Positions 47,461 to 60,445 of a stretch of DNA of 64,000 bases are shown here, in pieces. The notes under the pieces were generated by a model, which worked only from the letters and a program-made list of their open reading frames with translations, searched no databases and had not been told where the DNA came from. This DNA comes from Blasia pusilla (Eukaryota > Marchantiophyta > Marchantiopsida > Blasiales): positions 60,636,001-60,700,000 of the forward strand of contig CM114272.1 of assembly GCA_050084515.1 (NCBI GenBank). The letters run 5' to 3'. How positions within the stretch are numbered: the stretch's first letter is position 1; each line of letters begins with the position of its first letter. The position numbers and the translations under genes were made by a program.

Positions 47461-48156
47461 GAGGGAGTGAGATTTTAAAATCAAGAAAAAGGAAACAACC
47501 GGTTGGCCCTAACCCGCCCCCATCCCAAACTTTTTGTTCACCGCCAGATCCACTTGATTTAATGGCGCAAAAATTCCTTAACCCGTCGCCCTCTCGCATC
47601 TAGGGCTCTTACATCCCTAAGCCTCAACTCCCTCTCTTCCCTCGTAGCATTGGCTAATTTTACTCCATCAATGGTAGTCGCTCCTCCTCTCTCTTCCTAA
47701 ACTCCCCCTCTCATATCGACTCAACGTTACTTCTCAAGTATGGTAGGTGTTGTAAGATCTACTTGATTTGATAAGAGAGGGGACCACCCTTTCGCAGCTA
47801 TTGCTTTTTGTGTTTGACTAGGGCTCTCATACCCCAAGCCTAGCTCATCCTCTACCTTCAAGATCCCTTCAACTTAGGCACTCTCATCCGTGCATTCTCT
47901 ATCTACCTCATATCAATCTGCTTTGCGCTTTAATATGTTGAAACCCTTGGACATAAAATCCAACAAGCAACATGCACACAGACTCCCGTACTTTTGGAGA
48001 TGTTCAAACTCGTTGGCTCGTAAGTTTGCGCCGTAGGCCTTCATATCGCTTGTGCCTAATTTTTCTCACTTTAGAAGGTCAACGGGTTCTCCATCTTCTT
48101 GATGTATGAACGAATCTTTGTTGATGGATTTTCTTACCTTGGTTGTGTAGGATTTA
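47461..48156. other. Intergenic, nothing recognised
   Basis: No frame with family resemblance and no repeat noticed up to the LTR of the second copia copy. Confidence 0.45.
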
Positions 48157-48468
48157 TTGAAGATTGAGTTATTATAGTCAAGCTCATTAAACAGACAAAT
48201 TGTTATATTTGGTATTCACATGAAGTAGGAAAACTTAATCTTGGTTAGTTAGTTAAACACGATTATCTTAACTAGGATTAGTTAATCACAATTAGTATTA
48301 CTCGAGACTATGGTTAGGATTAGGATTAAGGTTGGTTATACATATCCTAAAGAATTGAGAAGAGGACTAGCCTCCAATCATTCTCTCATTTTGAGAATTT
48401 GTTCTCTATGGTAGTATATGTCTACGAGAGCCATATCCCATCAATCATGCTTATTTAGTAGTTTTCTA
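48157..48468 (+). repeat. 5' LTR of copia element 2
   Basis: Starts TTGAAGATTGAG and runs through the same landmarks as 18798-19098, with more substitutions. Confidence 0.82.
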
Positions 48469-51400
48469 TATGATATTAGAGCGATTTAAAATTATGAATT
48501 GAATTTCTTGATGTTTGAGGAGAGACGGGAGGTAAGGGAAGGAAAATTTTCAGTTTAGGGCAAGGAATTTTCAGTCAAAGTTGAGTGGTAGAAGATTTCA
48601 AGTGGAGCTATGATTGTGACAAAACTTTGGAAGTATTTTTTAAGGCTTTCATGGTCGATTCAGCAATTTGGGTCTGCTTTGATAAGAACGACGCAAAGGG
48701 ATATTTTACATTTTTCTTATAGAGTTCATTAATAGTTTTCCGACACATCCAAAATTATTCGATTATTACATTATGAGCTCCTACAATAGCAATTTCACTG
48801 TAGGAAAGAGCAATTACTGAAGGAAAGTTGCGTAGTTTGCTTTCTACATGCCAATTTTGACTAGTTCTTCCGTACATTTGGTCAATTTTGGAAAATTTTA
48901 GGTCAATTTTTGTGTAGGAGTTGTCTATGCTTCAATTAGAGGAGGAGGGCTTGAAATTACGATTTATGAGTAAAATTATTCTTAATAGAATATTCCTTAA
49001 CAACAATCATAGACGAAAAGCTAGATAAGAAAATTTATAATATTTGGAAGTTTTGCATGAAGAAATTTCTCATGGGTCAAGAACTATGGCAGCTTTTTGT
49101 AAGTGATTAAGCCAAACCAAAAGGCGAATCGATAGACGTCAATGTTCGAGCTTGGAACAAACACGCTAGGCAAGTAATCCACTATATTTCAATAACGATC
49201 AATTCGACAATGATTGGTCACATTCAAGATGTTTAGGATACATTGGAAAAGTTGTTCTAGACATCTATAAAGGCTAGAAAACTTCAAATAAAACAAGATT
49301 TGGATAAAGTGAGGAAAGGATCGCAAGTCATTAATGATTATATTTTGAGTATTAGACATATTGTTGATTAATTGAATAGCATTTGAGTGATTGTAGAACA
49401 TAAGATTTGATTTTGTTCACTCTTCAAGATATTCCAAAAGATTACAAGTCTTTTAAGCCCTCTAGTTGTGTGAGAGAGAAGTATCCAACCTTTCAAGAGT
49501 TAGTCCCTCTCTCTTAATTAGTAAAGAGATGCGCCTAATCAGAAATAATAACTCGCCTAGTGTGCAAAAGATTGCCTTATTTGTAGGTAATGCATCAAAA
49601 AAAAAAAAAGGTCGTGGTGGATATCAAACATATGGAGGAAGAGGCACTCAACATAACTTCACTTAGTCGATCAATTATGAATAAGTACCACACACAATCA
49701 CAAGATTGTAGGTAGAAATCGTTGGGTTTGGGATCAAGGTCAAGAGAAGAGGATCCTTGGATCTTGCAATTAGTGTGGGATCAACGAGTGGTATATAAAT
49801 TTTTGCTTCAAGAAGAAGATAGATATTAGAACGAGAGGCTTACAGCAACAAAACTATGTGGAGCAACAACACCAAGTATAATATAAGAACAACAATATTC
49901 ACAAAAAGAGTGTCTCTTGGTCATGACTCATCATATGGGAGCAATGGTCAAGAGAGACTCGACAACAGATTTCTATATCAATTTTAGTATATTAAATCAT
50001 TTGATCTCATAAGCTAAATGGTTCAATAGTATGGAGCCTATGAAACATCCGGCAATAGTATTCACAAGAGATGATACTCAACATCATATCATGCATACCG
50101 ATATAGTTTCAATAGCATCAGATGATCTTTGTGGTTTTGGAAATGTTCCCTATGTTTCTACCATTGCAAGAAATTTGATGTCTCTAGGCAAGATAGTTGA
50201 ACATGATTATCAGATAAAGTTTGACACAAATGGTTATTCTATTGAAAAAATAATGACGAAACTATGATAGCCAAAGGAACAAGATCAAACAAAATATTCA
50301 AATTATATGTTTTTACACCACAGATTTAAAAAGTAATGTATGGTCAAAGTGACCAACAAGTCACAAATCTCCATGTGTGGTATAAAAGAATTGGACGTAC
50401 AAATCTTCAAAGATTACACAATCTTTCATAATCTAATCTAATAATAAGACTTCCTAAATTATCGAGTCTTACTATGTTAGAGGTATACCCTCCTTGCTAA
50501 TTTGGAAAACAAACTAGATTTCAATTTCCAAAGCAATGTAGAAGAATATCCAAGATATTGGAGCTAATTTACACTAACATGTGAATAATATCACAACATA
50601 GCCTTAGTGATTACCAATACTTTATTTCATTTATTGATGATTTATATTTTATTATATTTTTCTGAAATCCAAGTCACAAGTATTTTCGATGTTTCACACA
50701 TTCAAAATTATGGTAGAGAAGTAGACTAGATACATTCTTAAATTGCTTCGTGATGGAGGAAAAAAATACCTTTTAATAGAGTTTGATGACTACTTAAGTC
50801 AAAATGATATCAAATAATAAATCAATTGCTCTTATACTCCACATTAAAATATAATGGTAGAGCGAAAGAATCAATATATGATTGAGGCGGCACGTGCCAT
50901 ACTGAATAAGAAGAACATGCCTATGGTGTATTGGATAGAGGTTGTACCGTGCACAATCTTCTTAATCGACCGAACTCCAACACCAAGAGTTTAAGACTCA
51001 ATTAAAAGTCTTCACAGGAAGTAAAACTAATCTTTCATTTTGGACATAAAGACTTTATAAATTATATCCCAAATATAAGAGATGTATCTTCATTGACTCC
51101 GCTGATGGAGGTAAGGGATAAAATTGCTACATTCCATATTCTAAATAGCTTATTATTAGTTATAATATTATTTTTTATGAGTTGAAGTCATTGTATGCTC
51201 CATGACTAGGTCTATCATCCAAAAATAATTGTAGTCATGGTTTGGTAGATGACTACCCTTTTATGACTCAATGAGTCACTAGTCATTTCCTGTCACTTTA
51301 AGATATATATGACTCAAGTGAGTCATATGAGCCAACCATAAAAATCATGATTTGTTTTGGTGTGGATATGAGCATCTAGAATTTCCATTCCGCGTACTCA

Positions 51401-52568
51401 GGTTTAAAAAAAAGCTTAGTACGAGCTCAGCTTGAATTTAGGGTTTGTGATTTTGATTGCTCGCTATATATCTTAAGAGGACAAGTTCATACGGTTATCA
51501 CTATGTTGTATATTAATGACCTCTTGATTATCGGGGATATTGAGGATATGGTACAACATGTCCATGTCTGAAGACTCATATCCATCCTATGAAAAGATTT
51601 GTACATGAGGCTTCCATCTCTTCCTTTTCTTTCCCCTCACTCATCTGTATAGTCTGTCCTTACTTGTTGTTCCTTGCCCTCTTCTGTCACACTCACTTGC
51701 TCTCGCGCTAAAGTTACAAGAGAATTTTGATATGAAGGACTTCAGAGAACTCAAGTACTTGAGTTTATTAAGGTCGGAGATAGCATATGGTTATTAAAAC
51801 AGCAAGATGCACGTCCTTCATATACTTTCAAAATATGGTATGACGGTTTGTAAGCCAATCTCTATACCGTTGGATCAAAATATGAAGTTAAGAGTGGATG
51901 AAGGAGAGTTGCTTGTAAATTCTAATATTTACATGTGCACGGTTGGAAGTTTAAGCTATCAGACTATAATTAAGCTATGTTTAAGGTATGCAATTGGCCT
52001 AGTAAGCCAATGCAATTAAGTCTATTAGAAACCTTATCTTCATGCTATGAGGAGGATTATGCGGTATATGAAATTCTCTTTTAGTTTAGGCTTCAATTTG
52101 AACCTTCATTGATTTTATAGTCACAAGGATTCACAAATGTTGATTAGGCAGAAAGCATATCTGATAGACACTCTACATCTAGTTATTCCTTCATCTTGGG
52201 AAGAACAATTATGACTTAGGCTTCAAAGAAGAAACCTCCAATTACTTTATCTTAAACAAAAATTGAGTATAGAGGAGCAACCAATACAATATGTGAAACG
52301 GTGTAGCTTCATTGATTACTTGCTAAGATTGGTGTTATTAACTAAGGATCTATTGTACTATATGTAGAAAATATTAGTAGCATCGAGCTTGCTAATAACA
52401 TTTATTCATGTTCGAATAAAGCATATTGAGATGCGCTAATACTTTATTAGAGAGAAAGTTCTTCAGAAAATTGTTGATATCTTTACAGAGGCCTTGCCTA
52501 GAAATAAGTTTGAGATATTATAAACGATTTAGGTGTTAGAGATATCGATATGAGCTTGAGGGGAAGTA

Positions 52569-52829
52569 TTGAAGAGTAAGTTATAGTCAAGCTTATCAAA
52601 CACATATTTGGTACTCACGCAAAATAGGAAAGCTTAATCTTGGTTAGTTAGTTAAGCACGATGATCTTAACTAGGGCTATTTAACCATAGTTAGTATTAC
52701 TCAAGAATTTGGTTAGGATTATGGTTAGGCTTTCTTATACATACCCTATATAATTAAGAAGGGGACCAATCTCCACTCATTCATTCATTACAAAATTACG
52801 TTCTCCATGGTGGTATGTATTTGTGAGAG
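52569..52829 (+). repeat. 3' LTR of copia element 2, truncated
   Basis: Starts TTGAAGAGTAAG after a purine tract (GCTTGAGGGGAAGTA) and stops at GTGAGAG, about 40 bp short of the usual LTR end. Confidence 0.8.
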
Positions 52830-53056
52830 TAGATCCGGGCATGTGTTGACCGTCTAGAGAATCTATCTAGAAAGTAGGACTCATACATTTGGTTTGCGCA
52901 CTCTCGAAAGGATTTGCGTAGTGATGAGTAGAGTTGATTGAGCAAGATTTGAACAATGTTGAGCAATTGTTGTTGGTTTAGAGCGATCTTCTAAGGGGTC
53001 AGATCCGAGCTTGCGCTTACAGTCCAAAGAATATATCTAAAAAGTAGGACTTATAC
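52830..53056 (+). repeat. Two direct repeats of about 57 bp
   Basis: 52830-52888 and 52999-53056 share AGATCCGnGC, GTCnAnAGAAT, ATCTAnAAAGTAGGACT and ATAC in order. They start exactly where the truncated copia LTR ends. Confidence 0.65.
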
Positions 53057-54239
53057 TAGCAAGTAGCATATTTTTGTTGCACTAACGCTCATTCATAGTA
53101 TCCATCTCAGATTGCAATTATATTACAAATGCCTTTGGAACTCAACTGCCCTCTCTCAAAGTCTCTTGCTATCGATGACATCCAGCTATAACAAAATCTG
53201 CATCTTCAATAGTAGCCGTGGATGCCTAAACCCTTTTCAAACCCTCTTTGTTTGTTTTGGCACTGATTGGGTGGGCTCTACATGCTCTGCCGGGGATGTA
53301 CGTTGGGGTGATCTAGTCTCATTTTGGTCTTTGGTGATTGAGCTTATGATCGGGCTTTGGACGGATGTGACACCTCTAACCCTTCCTTCTAATTTTTGGG
53401 TCTTCTCAGCTTATAGTGAAAGGATTCAAACACTTCTTGAACATCCTTTAAAGTTTCATAGACCTCAAAAGGTTCTAGAAAGTATCCTCTATTTGAGTCC
53501 TCCGACTCAGTTTTAGAAGGAATATAATCCCTTTGAGCATCTCCAAACTCGGTAGCATCAGTGGAACCCAAGCAAGGCTCTCCATCTTTGACCTATTCCA
53601 ACTATTAATCCGTATACATTCATCTTGGGACACAAGAGATCATTTCAGACGCTCTACAGAAGCTCACTATTTGCAAGCTTCACACCAAAGTGTTTATTCA
53701 ACAAACCACTTTTCTTCACCGCACTCTTCCCCTTTCCTTGTGTCGACTTCATTATTGTTCGTCTAGTTGCCATGTGTATTTCGCTTTACTTGCTCAATTG
53801 TGTTGTATTTGCCATGTGAAGATGACTGTAGATAGTCGGAAATAGCAATATGGGTGGAGCGGATATTGGAGTTGAACTAGACAGAAGAGTCAAGAAGCCA
53901 AAGTAGGGACAGAGGTAAACGCGCAGGACTAAGGGAGCCTTTGAAGTTAGTAGGAGGCAAGGTTACAATAGAATGCACAGAGTAGAGCAACGTTTTTAGG
54001 TTTCTACTCTACCAAAGCAATTTAGACCTATATAAATCAATAGAACTCTCTTGCAACCCACATAAACAAGGGACGCAAAAAAGCATGAATACATGTACAG
54101 CCATGAATAAAGATTTGATTGTTGAAAGCATCAATAGTTGAGCATTAATGAATGCAAGTAAAATGGAGTTCTCCGAATATTAACCTACAATATCCTGTTT
54201 GAGAGGAATGTATTTGCTACATGGAGTAAATACTATAGA
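53057..54239. other. Intergenic, nothing recognised
   Basis: Open stretches on both strands around 53112-53571 lack family resemblance and overlap each other. No splice-consistent gene could be built. Confidence 0.4.
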
Positions 54240-55149
54240 TTCTATACCCTTTGCGAAGGCAAAAAACCTAAAGTCCGGCCGGCCTTTAGATAGACGACTC
54301 TCCTAGAAAAGATCGTAACTATCATGAAGACAATAAGGGCCTTATCCCATGGCGCCCCGTTTCTTGGGATTTGCACACAACCCCAAGAAATGGCCCTCCG
54401 ATTGGCCAATGGTTCCAGCCAATCGACCAATTGCACTAGGGATTCTTGACAGACAGTAGCCATTTCTTTCAAAGTTCATATCGGCATGGGAAGGCGTAGG
54501 ACTCAACACCTTTCTTGCGCCCAAAAATTTTGGGCATAAGAAATGTGGCAACCCCGCCAAATTTCAAGGACTCCGGCAAAAAGCGGACCAATTTGACTAG
54601 TTTATGGGATATACAAGCCATAAGATGAAGCGAATCCTGTATAACGGCCAACATCGATGAGCAACGCTGGCCCATGGGATAAGGGCCTAAAAAGACCACA
54701 AAGTTTCGGTATCCATGGTTTAAAATTTCAAAAGAGAGTTAGGAGCTGGTCCCATGCGGCCGGCTCCCTGCCCACTCGCAATCGGGGTCACTGCGATTAT
54801 CGTACAACAACCGTTTTATTTCCTTCTTGTCGATTGGAAATACGTGGTAACATGGTCGCAAAACTTGCGCCATGTGTTTTAATGGCACGAATTCTATTTT
54901 GGTCCCATGAATGCCATCCGCCGAATAAACAAAGATCCAAAACCCTACTGCCGGGTCAGGGCGACCTCGGCCGCATGGGACCAGGTGATCTTTCTTGATC
55001 CGACGTATAGCATTCATAGGACCCAAACCTAATTCGCACCATCAAAATGCAGGACGTAAAGTTTGCGACCATATTACCACCTATTTCCAACTGACGAGGA
55101 TGACGACCGCGACGACTTAGTCGGGAGCCGGCCGCATCGGACTGGGTCC
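54240..55149. repeat. GC-richer segment with a long inverted repeat
   Basis: 54748-54938 is an imperfect reverse complement of 54987-55149: GGTCCCATGCGGCCGGCTCC, TTGGAAATACGTGGTAACAT, ATGGTCGCAAA and CCATGAATGC all recur inverted. A smaller inverted pair (GGCCTTATCCCATGG at about 54342 and its complement near 54670) lies to the left. The loop of the long repeat (54939-54986) contains another inverted copy of the outer end. Frames on the two arms read similar residues (for example NMVA strings), suggesting a duplicated, inverted, formerly coding or transposon-derived unit. Confidence 0.65.
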
Positions 55150-55444
55150 TTAGAGGGATTAGACCCCCGCACAACTGAACTCATGGTGTTTAGCATATCG
55201 CATTTTAGCCACCCTATCTATGGACGCGTGTTAATATCCGATTTGCTCAAAGTGCCAGGTGTCCAGGTAGAGGGCACTCTCCCGTAATAGTAATCAGACC
55301 TAAACATCTCATGAGTAATGAGTAGACTAAAATGTCAAGCAGCATATTCAGAAATCCATGTTTTCACGAGTCACCATCGCGCACTTGTGCGGGAGCTCGC
55401 AGAGTTCTCCAGTGGGAGCGTTGAGGCGATCGATTCCTTGACGA
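55150..55444 (+). other. Upstream region of the pseudouridine synthase gene
   Basis: Spacer between the inverted repeat and the start codon at 55445; probably promoter and 5' UTR. No core element could be named with confidence. Confidence 0.3.
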
Positions 55445-57592
55445 ATGCACGTACCCAGATGTGCAGTCACGAGCACGAGGTTGATCGCGGCGCTGCTGAA
55501 TTCCGGGGCCCAGCGCAAGGCGAGTCGGGATGTGAGAAGATTGGGTGATCGCACAGGACAGAAACTCTATGGAGGAGCAGGAGCAGGAGCAGCAGCTGAG
55601 AAGGAAATGAGAGCCATTGATTGCGGAAATTGGGCTGCCGGAGCTCCTCTGCAGGCAGCCGTCATTGACAGAGAAGAGGAGGAGGAAGAAGATGGGGTGG
55701 AGAATCGCGGACCACGAGAACCTATTGAAACTGAAAAGACTTCTGAAGGACGTCAACGCAGTGGAGCGCTCTCATGGAAAAGCTCTTCAGAGCTCGCTGT
55801 GTCTGCGAATCGGAGTGGGGGTGAGATCAGGTCGGTTGTGGGGGCTTCAAGTGCAAAGAGGACTGAAACTAGATCCCAAGATGACTCGGGATTTGTGAAG
55901 GAGGGAAGTGGGGCAGACGCTGTCGAATCAGATGGTTTAAAAGCCGTGCAATTGGGGTTAGAGGAGGTCGGAATTTCCTGTGTAGGAGAGAAGAGTGAGC
56001 TTGTAGCTTTCATGGAGTCTACCTGTGATGTGCCTGTGGAGAAGGTGGAGGAGAAAACACCTGCATTGCTAGGGATTGAGGCGGAGGGGGTTTTGGAGGG
56101 CAGCAAAAACGTGGCTGATTGTGGCTTAAGGCGTGCTCTGTGCTTGGATGATGAAATGTCCTCGGTAGGATGTAATGAAACGTGGATTGGGAAACAGATT
56201 ACCGAGGGCGTGAGTGATGAATTGCGTGTCGGAAACGGCCAGCCTAAAGATGGGAATGCGCGTAGTGAAAGTGAAGGAGTTAATGGGGTTGAAGACAACC
56301 TTGCAGACGACGGTGATGATGTCGAGACGCGTTCTGAATATCCAGTTCCGTTGTCTCCTTTGTCTGGGGAAGTTGTGAAAGCCATTGAGTACGAGAGGGC
56401 TATGGTGGCTGAGGCGGCCATGAAATCTGGCCCCGCAATCACCAGAAGCGCCGTTCTGTTCGAGGACGAGTGGCTGATGGTGATCAACAAACCGTGTGGA
56501 ATCTACTCTGAGCATGTGCTTGCTACCGTACCGTCTCTTCTCTGTAACAGCACCGCCAACACAACTAGATCATCGGTTCAAGGTACTATTTCCCTCTCTT
56601 CTATGTTTGGCGTTTGAAATTCCCTGCGTAAAGAATTCTAAAGTCTTCTCAGCAATCGAAATCTGTTGGTATCGTCAAGAAGCTTATCGAATAGATCACG
56701 CGTGCAGTGAACGAAGGACATCCCAGTTCGCAGGTTTTCTAAGATGTGAACTGAACTTCCTATACGCCATGGTAGAAACCCTTCTAGCGATCTCAGAGCG
56801 CCAGGAATCGTTCGTTGTCTCTTCGTTATTTCAGAAAAGCAGGACTCTGCCTCTCATCTTCACATGGCTAATCGACTAGACCGTGACACAAGTGGAGTGA
56901 TGGTTATTACCAAGACCAAACAAGCAGCTGGGAAGCTGTCTAGAATCTTCACGAACCGGCGAGTGCAGAAGTCTTACATTGCTCTTTGTGCTGCACCACC
57001 ACCCACATGGAAACGAGTGACGGTAGAGTCTGGCCATGGAAGGTCTAGATGGGGAGCTTGGCGTGTGTACTCCAAGAGTGATGTTGGAAGGGGGCTACCT
57101 GGAGGTTCTTCAGTACGAGACATGACGACTCATCTAGTGGTGGTGGCCATAAACAAGGAGATTGTAGCTGAAATGAAATCTGTAGGGCCTCATTTGGGTG
57201 GCAGTTCTTGGGAAGAACTCAGAGCAATAGATAACGTCGTCATAGCAGGGAACGAAGGTGCAAACGGTAGTGTACGACCTTATCCAAATCTTATGGAAGG
57301 TACAACTGAAGGATTTTCAGATCAGAGCACATTAGTTCACGAGGGTGATGAAGTGGTTGTTCGTGCATATCCTTTGACAGGAAGAACGCATCAGATACGT
57401 CTGCATTGCCAGTATGTGGGATTGCCCCTCAGAGGTGATGTGAAGTACGGTGGACCTAATCTCCGGAATGGAGTGAGATACGACCACCATACTTTGCATG
57501 CTGAGACTCTTACCTTCAAGCATCCATTTACATCAGAGGACCTGCATTTTGTGGCTCCTCTCCCTCAGTGGGCAAGAGATGCAGGCGTCTAA
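55445..57592 (+). CDS. RluA-family RNA pseudouridine synthase (plant PUS1-like)
   Basis: Two exons in phase: 55445-56582 and 56835-57592 (GT-AG), about 631 residues. The catalytic half starts near residue 325. It shows VLFEDEWLMVINKPCG, the catalytic motif NRLDRDTSGVMVITK (Asp of RLD), RVQKSYIALC, SGHGRSRWGAWRVY, GLPGGSSVRDM, then YPLTGRTHQIRLHCQ and LPLRGDVKYGG. These match Arabidopsis RNA pseudouridine synthase 1 (At1g56345 type), which converts uridine to pseudouridine in RNA. The first ~320 residues are acidic and of low complexity, without a known domain, roughly doubling the usual length. The very N-terminus (MHVPRCAVTSTRLIAALL) resembles an organelle targeting peptide. The chosen ATG is the first after an in-frame stop at 55439. 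The donor-acceptor pair was chosen because the nearer acceptor at 56842 breaks phase. Confidence 0.88.
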
Positions 57593-60445
57593 CATTGTGA
57601 TACTGATCTTTGAGGATTCCCATCTATCCGAGCTACTTGATTCTGAATGGGCCATGAAGTAGGACTATGACTTACTTGATACTGAATGGACCGTGAAGAG
57701 CATAAACAAAACCTGAATAAAATTGGATCGGAGAACCCATCGAAAGACCATAAGGAAACGTGACTATGGGTTCGAGGTGCAAGTCAAGGAGCCAGACATT
57801 AGGGGTACGCACCGTTGCTTTTCAAGGCAGAGATTTGACTATTTCTACCAACCATTGAAACTCTAAAGCACGGCCCTTGGGCTTGAGCACATGGTTGCAT
57901 TTGAGGTGACGAAGATTTGCTCGACAGACTGCACACTTTGTGAGTATGATTGCTGCCCACACCCAGACACATGGCCTCTGTTTCCAGTCAAGAAGTGTTG
58001 TTCCATGGACACCATACTGCACCATCTATGCATTTTGTGTCGATAAAGACGATCCTCATTCTTACCTTCATGCAGAGCCTCAGATTTGATAGTTGTTTAC
58101 CACTATTTCTCCTTTTGGAGTCACCTGACTCGTCAGCTTGCCCTCATTCGTTTCTTCATGTCCTGTGCATTTCAGGAATCATAATTGAAACTGCAGTGGG
58201 AAAGGTCAGATTCATGAGGACTACAAGCGACCCCTGAAGATTGCGCATCTCACCAGCTGTGGACTGATTATTGCGTTCTAGACAACTGGAGCTCCAGATG
58301 GGGAGTGAAGAATATTTTGGCAGCAGCATACCTGACACACAAAGTCATGTATTAGGGTTAGGTCCAAACATTCATCTAAAGGTTTCCTCAATTAGAGGGA
58401 TGATCTATTATGGGATATAGGTCAAGATGGTTTCTATCCTTTTTGGACCTTTTCATCATGGGGTTCACAATCCCTAGAAATAGGGACTTTTTTGCTTCTC
58501 ATTTTTGTGGGTGTTTATCCTTCGTACTTCACCATTAGAGAGAGGATTTGCACCTTTCATTTTTGGAATGAACTTTGTTGTGATAGTGTGGTTTTCATAA
58601 GGTATTCAAGTGTGAGAATGTCATTTTTATGGCCAAGTTGGGGTTGTATGATATTCGCGTCAGCATGAAATATATTTGGAAATATAGTTTTTTTACCGAA
58701 AATATGTAACAAATTTGTTTTACGGAAAATATCATATTGTTATGCTATTTTGGGATAAAATCTGGAAGCACATCCCACTCTATTAGTAGAGCCACTTGGT
58801 GGATAGGATCAAGACTATCCACAAAACTAATGCTCAAAACCTTAAAATTTTCCTTGTTGATGGTACCAAAATATATATTTTTGTCCCATTTCTACATACT
58901 AGACAGAAAGTGCTTACAACTCAAGAAATTATCTTCCTGGGACTGGTGGGATGCACGGTCCTTCATTAACAGCCAACTAGTATTACGCTCTTTATTAATA
59001 GCCAACTAGTATTATGCCTGAGTATAGCATGGGTGAAAATTACCCATGGGAGAAAGTTTGTTACACATGTCATTGAGAGAGGAAAACAAATTGGTCACCC
59101 GTCTTCGTGAGAGAAAGGGTGTTCAAACCCCATCCTCTTTCAATTATAAAGATTAATAACTAATTATCTTCTTTTGTAAATATAAACTAGTACAAAACCT
59201 CATCCTCTTTCAATTAAATAGATTAATAACTAATTATCTTCCTTTGTCAATATAAACTAGTTCGGATTGCGGGACGCATGGACTCTTACTAATAGCTCAA
59301 TAGTCACTCTCCTACCAATATATACATGATTCCTTTAAAATGACCCGAAGTATTTTTGAAAAGAGTCTAGTGACACATGCCAAATAGAGGAGCAACTCCA
59401 TAAAACTATATCCTCCAATTAGTGCATAGATTAGTACTAACACCCATGTTCTCATGCCACATATCTTTCCTCCCTCTTCTAGTAATACTAGTAGGTGCCT
59501 GAAAGGGACGGTGCCAAGGTTTCAAGATTACCCTCAATATATGACTCCCATTAACGTGACCAAAAGTATTTTTGAGAGTTGTGACGCAAGACATATGGAG
59601 CAAATTTAAAATCCGAGTAGTACATACGTTGTTTTGGTGTCACTCTATGAATATTCACCTATATAATATTGTACTTGGAATAAATTTAATCTATCAGTAT
59701 TGTTCAATTACACAAGGTATTAATGGAAGAGGGAAGGTGGTTCTTTCTTGTCTTGGGGATTAAATAATATAGAGTTTAATCAAATTTCTAGAGTCCTTTC
59801 ATCAATTTTCATCATAAGCATTGATAAAAAATAAATTCCAATTGAAGTAAAATTCCTTCTTCTTGTGGCTTCTAATTACCATTAATGCATGTGCAATGCA
59901 AAAATTAAAAAACTCATTATCATTTTGAAAAAAAATTATTCCCTTTTTGTATCCCATTTCCCAAACTTGCTCTTCATTTTAAAATCCTAATTGACGCTCC
60001 TTTCCTTCATTTGGATAACCATCCACTCACCTCCTATTTTTGAGAAAAAAATCCTCAATCCTCGCGAAGAAAAATTCCCTCGTTCCCCACCAATTTATTT
60101 AGAAAAAAATACAAAAATGCTCTTTAGATACCATTTATAATTTTTTAATGTAAAATTTTCTCACCAACATTCTATTATAAAAAAAATTTATTTATTAAAA
60201 AGATTTTTTTCTCAAATAGAAGAAATTTCCATGATCACCTCTATTGATGCCCATGCCACATACAAAAGATATTTATATAAATTTTCAACAAAATCATCCC
60301 CAAAATGAAATAAAACTTTGGAAAAAGAATTTACTTACAAATGTCATGAAAAGAAACACATCATTAACCAATCAATTATAAATATCTTTATAACCTAATC
60401 TCCTAATTAATAATTTGAATAAGAAATCCATCATATACATCTATA
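57593..60445. other. 3' UTR and AT-rich intergenic DNA
   Basis: No supported gene. It includes a tandem duplication of about 70 bp (59125-59194 and 59195-59262, sharing ATCCTCTTTCAATTA and GATTAATAACTAATTATCTT) and a smaller one at about 58969-59013 (GCCAACTAGTATTA twice). Confidence 0.45.

Larger units (their letters stand above)
48157..52829 (+). mobile_element. Second copy of the copia family, heavily decayed
   Basis: It has the same order and strings as copia element 1: 5' LTR (48157-48468), a primer site TGATATTAGAGCG, gag near 49217-49700, GAG-pre-integrase near 50370, integrase 50480-51180, reverse transcriptase and RNase H 51715-52500, then a 3' LTR. A large part of the reverse transcriptase N-terminal region is missing and replaced near 51200-51360 by short palindromes (GACTCAATGAGTC, GACTCAAGTGAGTC). 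A pyrimidine-rich insert of about 150 bp lies near 51560-51710. No frame is intact. It is older than element 1, judging by LTR divergence. Confidence 0.88.

Noticed and set aside
53112-53571. Overlapping open frames on both strands
   Set aside because: Neither shows a domain or consistent splice sites; they overlap one another and follow directly on transposon debris.
55753-56490. A 245-codon minus-strand frame
   Set aside because: It is a shadow of the first exon of the pseudouridine synthase gene; the plus-strand frame runs on into a conserved catalytic domain.
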